The notes under the pieces: model-generated
Told to the model about the DNA's origin: nothing
Databases searched by the model: none
What the model saw: the letters and a program-made list of their open reading frames with translations, nothing else
Assembly: GCA_022695795.1 (NCBI GenBank)
Contig: MU404158.1
Span: 87,887-151,886, forward strand
Length of the DNA stretch: 64,000 nt
Direction: 5' to 3'
From: Biscogniauxia marginata
Lineage: Eukaryota > Ascomycota > Sordariomycetes > Xylariales > Xylariaceae
Program-made: the position numbers and the translations under genes
Shown: one piece after another, positions 48,756-59,893 of the stretch
Position numbering within the stretch: position 1 is the first letter of the stretch
Layout of the letters: each line of letters opens with the position of its first letter

Positions 48756-50631
48756 TCACCAAGTAAAGCTTTCGTTGTGCCACCACACTCTTCGACCTTT
48801 CTTTACCCAAACTCCGACGCAGGACCTTAACTCGCGAGCCATATTTTCCGGCCCGCACACCAACACTGCAACCCGATCCTCTACACCCTGTCTAAAGAGG
48901 TCATCTACGATGTTCTGGAAATTCGGCCTTTTGTTGTCGTGGCCTGAGTTATACTTGATTCGTCTCCCGTCTGTATATATCCTATCCATCTCTACCTCCT
49001 CACCTTCAGTACTAAGGCCGGAGCCATGATCCTCAGACTCAAACAGATCACCGGTGAGGTATACATGTATATTGTCGTCGTCGAAAATGCTTTTCTTGCT
49101 TCCCACCAAGGGCCATGTTGCATCGCCTAGTGTTCGAACTGCCCAGATCATTCGAACCTTAGCAGCAGAGTTCTCGCTGATGATCGATCGGTATAGAGGT
49201 AATATGAATGTAGCCCCGACGCCCCCCGCGACCAGTAAAACGCGATCGAACTCGGTTCCCGCTAGGTTAGGAAAACGAGTAGCGCATCCGTAGGGCCCCT
49301 CAATGAATAGTGGAACGTTCATGTCCGTCGAGTCGGTATTTGCAAGCCTAGCTAAAGACCTAGTCATTGGACCATTGTGGTGGCGGGCGACTAACGTCAA
49401 GGTTCCCATGTCTCCATCAGCTGCCGCAATAGTAAAAGGATTGAACGTGAACTCGAACACCATATTTGCTATGGAAGCGGGATTTGAGCTCGGTCGAGAT
49501 GCCGGGGGTATGCTTAGGTAAATATGCGCTCCAGGTCTTTCGCAGAAGCGGGCGGCCTTCTGCAAAGGAATGCTAGCTATGATCTTTATGAGATCCGTTC
49601 CCGGAATGGCCTCCAGTGTCGTCTCTGCCATGACCGTGTCGATCTTGCGCTTTATGAGATCAGCGAGGAACACCAGGAGAGCTTCGGCGACGTAGAAAGA
49701 AGAACGATGGGCGTGGAAGTAAATAATCGGCGGGAGGGCGAAGGCAATTATGAAGTGAGTAATGAAGAAAATTCGATAGGAATAATGCCGAATACGTCCG
49801 AAGGCCGTAACAGTGAGGAGACACATGCCAGTAAAAGCTGTAATTCCAAGCGCGGGAACCAGCCGCACGATCCTCTCGCCAAGGATTCCCTCTTGGACGT
49901 AGAAGTTAAGGTAAAGAGATGTGTGTAGGAATAAAAAGAAATAGATGATCCGACCAAGGACACGATGCCAACGGTTAACCTGTTCATGGGAGGACCGAAA
50001 GGCGAGTGCAAACGGGTTAAGATTCTTCAAAGCCAATAAATATTGCACCGGGAATTGAGATATAGCGACTAGCCCAAGTCGCTTAGTCAAGTGAAGGTAA
50101 TCTGAAAACCGGTCAGTGCCTTTGATCGGTGAAACTTTTGTGCATCGTGGGGAAATCGAGATATTCATTCACCCGCAGCCAAGGTTCGGTTGAGTCGGAG
50201 AGTGCTCCGCGACTGAGATTTGTAGTAATTATCGTGAACTTACCATTACCAGTGCCAGTTATGCAAAGGAATAACAACCAGACGGCCCATCCAATACCAG
50301 CGATCATCTGGTCCCTCTGCCCCCAATTCTGCCCGAAGAGCACGATATCCTCGCCGAGCCACCAGGTCGTCCGCCTCGTGCAGCTGGCGCGATAACCCAG
50401 CACGCTCTGTCTCCGCTTCTTTAGTCCGGGAGAGTCCGGCACGGCCGAGTACGCGACGCGGTCGGATGACACTGTCTTCCTCACCAGCCACGCCGCGAGC
50501 CGGCAAAGCAAGAAGACGGCCACGGGCAGCAAAGCTGATAGCTGCGCATAGGCCGCGTGCCGGTCGATCGACTGCCGCCGCGCCTGCTTCCCAGCGGCAT
50601 CGAGGGCGAGGAACTGGTACGGCCAGCCCAT
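48756..50631 (-). CDS. Ferric reductase-like transmembrane flavocytochrome (FRE/NOX superfamily)
   Basis: Minus-strand exons are 50631-50244 and 50101-48756, giving 577 residues. The start MGWPYQFLALDAAGKQARRQ is characteristic of a fungal subgroup. Hydrophobic helices follow, two of which carry paired His residues suited to bis-heme b ligation (RWHRVLGRIIYFFLFLHTSL; RIFFITHFIIAFALPP with a later FHAH). Then come the FAD-binding FTFNPFTIAAA (Asn where many family members have His), the NAD(P)H motif VLLVAGGVGATFILPLYRSI and the C-terminal VLVCGPENMARELRSCV. Such proteins carry electrons from cytosolic NADPH across the membrane, to ferric or cupric chelates or, in NOX relatives, to O2. The acceptor cannot be decided from sequence. 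It lies on the same strand as the two preceding flavoproteins. Confidence 0.92.
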
Positions 50632-52266
50632 AATACGACCTTTTTGCCCTATACAGAGGACGTACTGCTGCCCGGATAAATTCGGCTGCGGTAAGAGTAA
50701 GTGCCTAAAGTAGGTATAGTTGCTTCTCACTTTTACCGTTGCAGCTGGGATATATTAAATACGTCGACTGAGAAAAAAGCTACATTGGTGCACGGGAAAT
50801 CAGGAGAGTAGTGAGGACGCCTGTGTCACCGGATATCAGCCACGGTTTCGCATTCAGCGTGAGATTGGATTTCCCTGGATCCTGGTTCGGGACTGATTTG
50901 ATTAGTGGCGCTCTTGACAGGGGATATAAAACTTTCCCTGGTTGATAACGCCTGCTATCACCACGGGATCTACATTATACCTGTTAGAGATAAATATTAG
51001 GTGGATACCTACCTACTAGGTACCTATGAACGAATCATTTTAGAAGAAGAGACCGCTCGGGGCAGGTATAGAATAAATCATTTATCTAGTCCAGCATGGT
51101 AAGTTAGAACCTCTGACGTTTTCTCACTGGCAATTTCTTACTTCCCTATCGCTACCTAATCTTATCTAGTTCTCGTTATCTCCGAATATGTAGTGTTAGT
51201 CGATCCTGAGCTGAGACCTAAGGGTCGTGCAGAGTTTCGATGTATTCCCATCCTTCCCGGAAGCTTTTACGGGCCCGTTAAGCTACTGGTTGGAGTTATG
51301 CACGATTCCTGGAAAACTAAATAATTAGTACTAATAGGAGGGTAGTTATAATGTCCCTACAAGTCAAGAAGGAAGAGGATAGTCTAAGGATTATTATCGT
51401 CAACTTTGATAACATCACGGCCAAGACTCCATCGAATTGAATGAAGTGGTTAGCAACGGAGTATCTTTAAAATAAAAGCTGATAGTTAGCGAAAGATGAC
51501 CCAGGGCAATGTTCTACGGGTAAATCGGAGTGAGGAATTCACTCTCTTCAATGCGTATAATATGGCATTCAATACTTCTAATATGCCACGTGGCCATGGA
51601 TGAATAGCAGTTAGGGATTAAAACGCAGCTACAATACGTATGGAACTTCCCAATGATTTATAATCTCCGAAGATAAGACTTTTGTGTAATTTATAGGTTT
51701 TTTTTGCATACTCACGGCTACGGCATACCTAGCCGTGGAGCTTGGCGCTGGGCTTTGGAAATTATTGTGTATTCGGTGATTGTTTAATCTTGAAACCCGA
51801 TATTGAAACTAGTCGTTAACTTCGTTTAATTCATTGTCTAGAACTATAATTCTGGTTGACGGTGGCTCTACAGGAAATGTTCACGCAGTTTTTTGATCGT
51901 CTGATATCACCAAATTACTTCGGTTATGTGATTTAAAATCAAGAGGGCGGTCTGATAGTGTGCGTACATTTTATCAGGCACCACAGAATTCAATTCATTA
52001 GAGAGCAACCATTTAATACTTACATGAAATTCAAAACCCCCTGCCCCTTAACACATGAGTGGTTAAAGGATCATTTCGAATTCATAAAAGATGGTGGTAG
52101 GTTTTCGGAAAGCCTAGGTCTTCCTCATAAGCCACTTCTAGAAACATTCTTCACAAAGAAAGTCTACTTGGCCAAAAAATACCAATGGCATATAATTACG
52201 AGCACCAAATACCTTGATTGGCGAAGCGAGAATCGACTACCCAGAACACAACATCCCCTGTCCACG
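50632..52266. other. Intergenic region
   Basis: Promoter of the ferric-reductase-like gene and upstream DNA of the Hce2 relic. TACCTACCTACTAGGTACCTA lies at about 51005-51026. The open frame starting at 51958 runs into the Hce2 relic in another phase and is not recognised. No gene is supported. Confidence 0.55.
51005..51026. repeat. TACCTA/TAGGTACCTA motif cluster
   Basis: Two direct TACCTAC units followed by the complementary TAGGTACCTA. It is the same motif family as at 8.4, 25.0 and 61.3 kb. Confidence 0.65.
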
Positions 52267-52746
52267 ATGAGCTTTGCTGTCAGCCTATTTTCCCTACTGG
52301 GTTCACTTAGCGAGGCTCGCCCTGCCTTGTCTAATCCTTGTCTAATGATGCTAGCCTATGTGCTACGGCTACCCCAATTCCTGGCATGACATGCGTCGAC
52401 TTCACGAATGACAATGGCACTGCGGCATTTATCTTCCTGGTAACTAATGTGACAACCGGGACGTCCAAGTCAGATATTCAATATGTATTGAATAACTGCA
52501 AAGAAAATTCTTCTTTTCGAGAACTTCCCGACCGTCAACCCCCCTCCTCATGCGGATGACTGCGGCTTGATACACGATTACGCACGCAGCCACAACGGTT
52601 TATGGGCCGTCTCACTTGAGAAACTAAAGGCTGATCCCTGGACTATCATCATGGTTGCTCAAGACTGTGCGCTGCTCGTGAACTCTGAAGACAGGCCCAA
52701 CTGGGACATTTGGATTGGCAACGGGGATGTCGGAGGCATCGTCTAA
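52267..52746 (+). pseudogene. Broken Hce2-type (Ecp2-like putative necrosis-inducing factor) secreted effector gene
   Basis: An ATG at 52267 opens a signal-peptide-like start (MSFAVSLFSLLGSLSEA). An exact 11-bp tandem duplication (52325-52335 repeated as 52336-52346) then shifts the frame. The next open segment contains CATATPIPGMTCVDF and ends near an NCKEN block. A second one-base change in the T-rich stretch near 52510-52518 shifts the frame again, after which a segment from ADDCGLIHDYARSHNGLW to WIGNGDVGGIV runs to the stop at 52744-52746. The later segment has the spaced cysteines and the terminal IGxxDV pattern of Hce2 domains. Because 11+1 equals 12, the two lesions together preserve overall frame, but about 60 residues between them lie in the wrong frame relative to the start. 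As the sequence stands the gene is non-functional. No intron explains either break. Confidence 0.65.
52325..52346 (+). repeat. 11-bp perfect tandem duplication
   Basis: CCTTGTCTAAT occurs twice back to back inside the effector-like gene and causes its first frameshift. It is typical of replication slippage. Confidence 0.9.
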
Positions 52747-53261
52747 GGTTCCTTTGACTGATACGTTAGCATAATTAACACAGTCGAGGTAAAAGGCGAT
52801 ATGGGTTGTCAGGTAGCGAGTAATGATGGCGGAGTCTGGTATCCCCGGATATACTGGTGGTTGAGGAGCTCCAAAGGGTTGATTATGTAACTAAGTTTGA
52901 CAATTATTCAATTGCGAGCTACGTGAAGCAAAAAATGATGATAGACAGAAATGCGGTATACGTATGCTTGCTTCATGAGCAAACAAGAATGGCTATGTTT
53001 CATAGTAGTAGCTTAGATAAGTGAACAACTTCGAGGACAACGGGTCGCTTGCGATACTGATTGTTTGTCTGGGCCGATGATTATTATCGAGACGCACTTC
53101 GACAAAAATTTGACTCCAGGTTTTATATCAGACACTAACGATATCGTGAGCGAATAGATTTCGGGACTGCATGAAATAAAGCATATTGATCTTAGTTTTG
53201 TATTCTTACAGTGGGTAAGAAAGCTGTCGTATATTTGGGACTCATCTCAGCCTGTTGGGAA

Positions 53262-53305
53262 GCTCTAGATCACATGACCTTGGCGTCTTCTAGATCATGT
53301 GACCC
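53262..53305. repeat. Duplicated TCTAGATCACATGACC / TCTAGATCATGTGACC motif
   Basis: Two near-identical 16-base words, each containing a CACATG or CATGTG E-box-like core, are spaced 26 bases start to start. This could be a paired binding site or a small duplication. Confidence 0.5.
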
Positions 53306-54224
53306 CCCCTTATGAGGAGCCTCATTTCATATGCGAACATCCTCAATCCGCGGTAAAAGAAGTGTTGGTTGATAGTACGGTGCTTTTAAATGGTACAGAA
53401 GTGGATATGAAATCGGATGTATTCCTGATAGCAAACTTGTAATCAATATCCTGTACATTCTTCTAGCTTTGGCCCTCACATAGGCGGATTTCGATTACGG
53501 CGAACTTATATCAGGATGGCAATCCACGCCCATATCAGCTCAATATCTGGTACAATGACGGAAGCGAATTGAAATAGTAGCTCCAAAACATTCTTGTTGA
53601 AATCGAAGTTGAATTGTCTGGGCTCAATATTACGAAAAGGGGCTAGGGCTACTAGATATTGTGGAAAAGAACAGCAACCGATGAACATGTGCGGCAAGTC
53701 GTTAGAGTCGGCTGTTATAGTTACTCAGATGGCTTGAATGATTGCGCTGATATTACCCAAGGCAATGTTTACCACATGGAATTACATATATATATTAAAA
53801 GGCTTGAATAACTCAGGGGCCTTCAATGTCTCCTTGATCTCTGTAGAAAATGGTATGCTCTTAGGAATACATGGCTTTAGTTGCGATTACTATGGGATTC
53901 AAATTGGTTATTACTAAGGATATTGCACATCTGTAATATGTGTTATGATTTATACGCGAGGACGCGAATAGCTGTAAAATAGATTCAGAGTAGATGAGAG
54001 CATAATAATATCATTAATAACCTACTAATAAATATTTATAAAGTTCCTCGAAGTCTTGGGGCTGACTATGACATGTTTATACCTAGTTTTGTTGTAAATA
54101 TTGTCTAGCCTAGCCCTTTATCCTAGAGGTTAATACTTAGTCCTTAGAAATCAACGTTCCAAGTGATAATAAAGAGAGAGGCCGCTATAATGAAAAACGT
54201 GTACACACTCGGTCAAGCATTTTT

Positions 54225-54335
54225 AAGTAAGACATTTTAATTTTTAATTAGTTGTTTTATTATTTAATATACAGCTATTTATTTTCTTATAATTTAAAAT
54301 CGTGTAATTTACATTATTAATATATTCGAAGTTTA
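54225..54335. repeat. AT-rich RIP-like patch
   Basis: A short stretch of mostly A and T with TTTAATTTTTAATTAG-type runs and no open frame. It resembles the blocks at 40.6 and 47.6 kb. Confidence 0.45.
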
Positions 54336-55099
54336 ATGGTTTATAGTTTTAATCGTAAATGCTTCACTAAATTATCAGATTACTCACCCTTTATTGTTCT
54401 CGCGATGGCTCATGTGATAAGAAGTCTATATTGTTATTCAGAGTTTGGTCATCAAGAGAGATACTTGGTATCTCATCTGATGGTTAGCCTAGGTGGACAT
54501 TACTGGCTCGGGTTCGGGTGAATTTCTACTAGTGCAGTTTGTTGCTATGATAATTTGGCCTGTTATTCCGCATAGACCGTGTAAAATGCCTTTCCAAACT
54601 ACATAAATTCACGTACATGAATTTCAATTTTTCCTTGTCTTGGCTTTGGTCTTCTACCTTCAAGATCCCGTCACATAATTCATTTTTTAGGAAACAACCT
54701 TCCACCATCTCTGCCATTACAAAAGACTCAGTACTTTACGCTTTACTGCACTACCAGACCTTCTGTAACACCTCACGATCTTCTTCGTACGTTATTTTAT
54801 CCTCACTCCATACCCAGAGTAAACTTACTGATGCGTGCAATTGGCCACTATCAGAGACCTTCTACGATCGAATCTTTTTCCCTATTGACGATTAATGCCA
54901 GTTTGGGTGCTCTCGTGAGAGAATTGAAAGTAGCACGACCCTCTTCCATTCTCCTTTCCTGTTTGCTCAACATCAACACCGACAGGTACGACTACATTGC
55001 TTTATTCGTATGTCCATTATTATGGTACCTACCAACTTCCCAATTTTTACTGCGGATATCGGAAGGATATCCTTCAACAACGTGCACCTGTTTCCTTTC

Positions 55100-55330
55100 T
55101 CAGTTTCTTTTCGAGCACATCTAGGGCAACCTACATTTTCTTCCCCTTTACGACTGCAAAATACTCATACTCCTCTTTTATTATCCGTCTAAAACCTACC
55201 TCAACCTCCCCCCCACCCCCCACCCCCCCTTCGCCCCCTTTACATCTACAGCCAATTTTTTCTTCCCCACACCTCCGCAAATCGCAAGGAAATACATCAT
55301 TGCCACCATCGCGCATCCTCCCCCTTTACT
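55100..55330 (+). promoter_or_regulatory. Pyrimidine-rich promoter tract
   Basis: The plus strand is dominated by C and T, including CCTCCCCCCCACCCCCCACCCC near 55205-55228, and ends about 60 bases before the ATG at 55389. CT-rich tracts just upstream of starts are common in highly expressed filamentous-fungal promoters; a regulatory role here is inferred from position only. Confidence 0.45.
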
Positions 55331-55388
55331 CATCATAAGACGTCACAAGGTACTCTGGGAATTAACCACAAAAAATTCGCAGACAATC

Positions 55389-57369
55389 ATGGATAATACC
55401 GCCTTCAACCCTACCCAGCAGTCAAATGAGCGTGTCATTTGGCCTGGCTGGGCTCGTCACCAACGGGATTTCATGTCCCAGAACTACAAACATCTGGTTC
55501 CTGATTTTATGTTTTGTATTCGTGCGTATTCACTCATTAGAGGCGTTGTCATTGCTACTCACAGGATTATAGACGAAGCAGCACGACAGTGCAACAAACC
55601 TAGCATGCACCCCGCTGCCCAGCACAGAGCTATTGTAGAGGCGTACCAGAAAACCTTTGGGCACCCCTTAGCTACCGACTGGTGGATTGAAGACTGTATC
55701 AGATGGGCTCAGATCTGCGGCCCCAACCTTCCGTCGTGGTTGCTGGATCTCGAGCCTCAACATCAACAGGGCTTTCATGGCACCAACCTCTCCCTTCAGG
55801 CGAACAATAGCCAATTGAATAACCAAGGGCAAAACTACATGGCCGCAAACCCCAATGATGGTGCTAACGCACAGAGTCATGTACCCCAGATAGAGAAAAT
55901 GCTGGAACGCCGCACCAATTCATATCAAGGGTTTATGACCAGCCACGCAGACTTCCTGAGATTGGAACAACATTATATGGCGATCTCAAACCAGAATGGG
56001 ACAAACTGTTCGGACTTCCCGCAGAACGACAAGAACCAGCAAGATCTTGTCCGACTAATAGTGCAGGCTATGGTCAACGTCCACGATATCTATGAGCCCC
56101 ACACCAACCACGCAGTCAAGAAAATAGAACAAAGAAAATATTCGGACCTAGAACTAGAGATGGTTGCATGGAAGATATTGGTAAGATTTCAAGACTTCTT
56201 TAGTAAATATACACTAACTGGCTTAGTATGCCGTAAAGTCTGCACAAGAGGGCCGTTGCTCCTTGCCCCTATATTATATAGAGGGCGGAGCAAAGTATGA
56301 GAGATTCCGATCTTTTACAGATCGGTTTCAACAAGTTGTTAGATTCTTAACGGTATATAATCCTTGACTATTTACAGCTCTAAATTGCTAAACCAATTCA
56401 GGATTCGAAAGACGCTGTAAGAAGCGTCTTTTCAAGTGACATTTTTCTACACAGAATAGTGTGGAACCCTACGTTTGAGGAGAAGGTAAGGATTAAACAT
56501 GATATTAAAGCCATGTTGTATTAATAGCATAGCAGAGAAAGAAAGTCAATCGCAGTGGCAATTCAGTGAAGAATGCTCAGAACAAGCTGGGCAAGCATTA
56601 TGCCGACATGCACGGAATTACGGTTGAAAAGGACGGCACAGTCCTAAATGACAAAAAAGAAAAGATCTTGGAGGTCCCGGCCGAGACTTGTAAGCATAGA
56701 GAGAGCATTGCCGGCATGACGGGGAAAAGACGACGCCCGGACCTTGTCAGATTCGACGCTCGGTTTTCTTCAGCTACGCCCAGTGATGGCCAGGCCGACA
56801 GTGGTAATCATGAGAATAGTGAAGATGATGGTCCACAAATGTCCTCGCCGCCGCGATCTCGTCGGCGAACTTCCTCTGTATCGGTTCCGGTTCCGGTTCC
56901 AGAAACGCCGAACCGGCCATCGCGGCCTAACAAGGAGGAGCAAGTACAGAGACCCGTGGCTGTCAGCCAAAATATCGGAGGGTTGACTTTCCCTACTCTG
57001 CCAACTTCATTTACCCCTAGCACGAGCAGCGCAACAGTGGTAGACGGGACACCTAATTATGGTATGCTCAGCTATTCAGGGGGGGCAAATGATCCATTCA
57101 CTGGACTAGTGCCTTCTGGGTATGTGCCTTCGTGGGAAAACCCTGTCCACCGCGGAACCGACCAAACCAACAATATGGGAGGCATGAATAACATGGGAGG
57201 CATGAACAACATGGACAGTGTGGGTAATCCAGCTACCGTGGACAACCCGGACGTCGTTAATAACCCAGGCAGCGCGGAAAACATTGAGAACCAAGGTGTT
57301 CCCGGAGACAGTTGGACGAAGTACTTGCGCGATCTCAATACGGATCTTCCGGAGACTCAAAATGAATAG
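55389..57369 (+). CDS. Uncharacterised four-exon protein with Asn/Met/Gly repeat
   Basis: Proposed exons are 55389-56180, 56227-56352, 56402-56485 and 56536-57369, giving 611 residues with three phase-0 introns of 46-50 nt. The start of exon 4 could also be 56533 or 56542. I recognise no domain. Residues 1-125 are Trp/His-rich and look folded (VIWPGWARHQRDFM, TDWWIEDCIRWAQICGP). The middle is Gln/Asn-rich. After about residue 330 the chain is basic with KRRRPDLVRFDARF and a Pro/Arg/Ser segment (SPPRSRRRTSSV, then VPVPVPETP), suggesting nuclear localisation and disorder. Near the C-terminus, NNMGGMNNMGGMNNMD repeats a six-residue unit and then Asn-Pro-rich phrases follow. A chromatin or transcription role is possible but only a guess. 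Clean splice sites and maintained phase argue that it is a real gene. Confidence 0.72.
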
Positions 57370-59893
57370 GCACCAGAAGAGGGTTCAGGGGCCGATCAAA
57401 CACCACGGTGAGTATTCAGGAGCTTCTTCACTTTCTTTCTCCCTCTCTTGAAATTATAGGCAATGCTTTAAACCTGTGTTTGAAATCTTCGTTGGCTCCA
57501 ATAAACTCCTTTCCAAAGCACATCTGCTCTATGTTAGCAAAGAATGCATCATATATCGACAGGCTATACATGAACACCAATCTCTTCCCTTATCCTTTTC
57601 TTTACTATGATGTCGGCGAGTGACGGCGTCGTCTTTGTTAACCCTAACCATGCTCCCTTTGCATATTCCTTCACCTCCTTTACTCTATTTGTTCCTCAAC
57701 GATATTCCTGCTCACGACTGATTATCAGTCATTATGCCTTTTTGCCTACCCTGCGTTACTTAATGCTAACCTGTCTTAATGGTAATAGACTTTTAGGCAT
57801 GCTTCATTGAAGATTTCGGGCACGTTGCATTTGCTTGTCGTCAGTGGAAACCATGCAATTCGGTTTGCTTTGTAGAGTTACGGCTTCCATACAGCAATGC
57901 TGTGCGCAGACAACTAGATCCCTCTCCCGGTACCCACGAGTGTTCGTCTCCTCCATACTCGTCATCCCTTGCGGTGCATTTCTTTCCTTTGCGACTCTTT
58001 TCGGCCATTTCCTCGTTTGATTTTATTACGTCTCCCACGAATTACCATGAACCGCCTACGATAATACAGATTGATTCACATGATTTGGAGGAGCCTTTGA
58101 TCACACCTTTGGTCAGCAGGGCGAACATGCGGTTTAGGCATCGAAGAAATGCCTAAAAGCTTAGGAAAACGAGAACCTGATCTTTTATGATTGACATGAA
58201 GTAGGGGGGCATGCGTGCTTCTATAGAATCATTGCGTTTGGTCAGTTGAAGGGCACTAGGGCAGTAGGCATGGAGTTACGGGCACTTCATGCTTTCGTGT
58301 ATTATACTAGGAATACAGGCTCGTAGAAGAGAGCTAGCTTAAGCTAGACTTAGGAGGGCTTGCGTTGATTGACACGCGATCAATTGGTTGTTTATGTAAG
58401 ATGCAAACCTTTCAATATCTTGCTACAATTGTGATATGATTGATCACCGTGGCCGTAGGTCCTGATCAGAATGAATTGTATGAGACACCTACACAGTTGA
58501 AGGCCTCTCATATAGACCTAAATATAAGGAAACTCCATCTTTGAAATTTGGTGCATTACAAAAATAGACGGACTTTAGGATACGATCTTACCATCGTCCT
58601 GGAATTCGATGTAATCCGTTGTCTTTTGATGTAATCCCCCCGAAAGAAGTAAGTCAAATAAAAACGATCAACCCCATAGCTCCTACGGAAGGAATTCAAA
58701 CCCACATTCACTACCAACATACCTTCCCAGCCAAGCCGGCTCGATATCCAAGCGATCCTTGAAACAATCCGCCCCGTCAGATGATGTGCTTGACCGACAG
58801 CCTCAGCAGCTCGTCTGCCACTGTCACGGACATGTGGCCCATGCTTTGAGATGTATATAGTACTAGGATAGTGGTAGTGGGCCTGGAGAGTAGCTTTCCT
58901 CTCCAGCGCAACAAGAAGTAACATACCTACGTACCATTACAGCCACAAGCATCGCGTAAATCTCAACATCCGCCAAGAGTTTACCTTCCAGTATATTCCT
59001 ATATACCCTCGATGACCTCTTTTCTGACCGATATAGATTATGACTAGGCATCCTCGTCGACGGCCTCCTACCCATCAAACAGTCACGCTTGTGGGCGCGC
59101 TCCCCATCTTGACCGTGATCACGCAGACCTCCTCTGGCAACGCGAGCTCGATGCGCATATGCTCACGTCACAGTGAATACACCGAGTCGTACATTGACTA
59201 TCTCCTGCGTGCTGGAGGCCCGGCACGTCCGAGAGCACCGTGTCGAGGACGGGGTGGGCCCTCATAAGTGGTCCCGAGGGGCAAAGCCGATGACCATGGT
59301 CGGGGAGGTTCCTCCGCCTCTACCTCCATCGCCGCAGACAGCGACGAGGATTACTGCTTTGGGGTGCATTGGATACTCTGAGCCCAAACATAAATGTGCC
59401 TTGAACTCGCGCGATATTGAATATACCTGTTTTAGAGTAGATAGATCATTTGTCTTCCTACCGCTGATAGATGTCACGTGTCAGAGAGTTTACAGACTCG
59501 GGATTTGGGCATTCTTTACTTTATGGTACCGAGAAGAGATTTGAAGTATGTCGAAGTATACCATTTTCTATTGGGTTCTCTTAGGAGTATATGTAGTATT
59601 GTACATGGATGGATAGATACTGTGTATCATCATTTTTATCTGCACCGTGTGCTCGAAGATCAACACATTTTACTCAGGGGTACATAAGTAAAAAGCTTTG
59701 GTACATGCTGCAACTTTCCAATTTAACTCTACCAACTGGATGGTGTAATGATTTTGTATCGCTATCATTATGTACTAGGCAGGTATTATACCATAAATTG
59801 GAATGTTCTGTTCTATTTGTCGTCACACCCCTTCATTCTCTACCTGAGCGTATTTGCGGTGCACCATCAGCGGGGAAAAGCAGAAATCGTATC
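57370..59893. other. Intergenic region (2.5 kb)
   Basis: No gene is supported. The first 700 bases are pyrimidine-rich on the plus strand, with several small open frames. A GC-richer stretch at 59040-59330 has open frames on both strands (59040-59267 and 59173-59544), but neither is recognisable; it may be a decayed exon. Confidence 0.5.

Larger units (their letters stand above)
52747..55388. other. Intergenic region with AT-rich patches
   Basis: No gene is supported. Contents include the paired TCTAGATCAYRTGACC motif at 53262-53305, AT-rich patches around 54000-54050 and 54225-54335, and a strongly pyrimidine-rich segment at 55100-55330 just before the next gene. Several small open frames (for example 53506-53697 minus and 54617-55338 plus) are unrecognised. 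Confidence 0.5.

Noticed and set aside
51958..52389. 143-codon frame overlapping the start of the effector relic
   Set aside because: It begins with a non-ATG start and is in frame only with the first 41 codons of the relic; the upstream part has no recognisable features.
54617..55338. Several overlapping open frames upstream of the 55389 gene
   Set aside because: They arise from pyrimidine-rich sequence (Ser/Pro/Leu/Phe runs), typical of a CT-rich promoter rather than coding DNA.
59040..59544. GC-richer open frames before the ankyrin gene
   Set aside because: Both strands are open and neither product is recognisable. It could be a decayed exon, but nothing supports a function.
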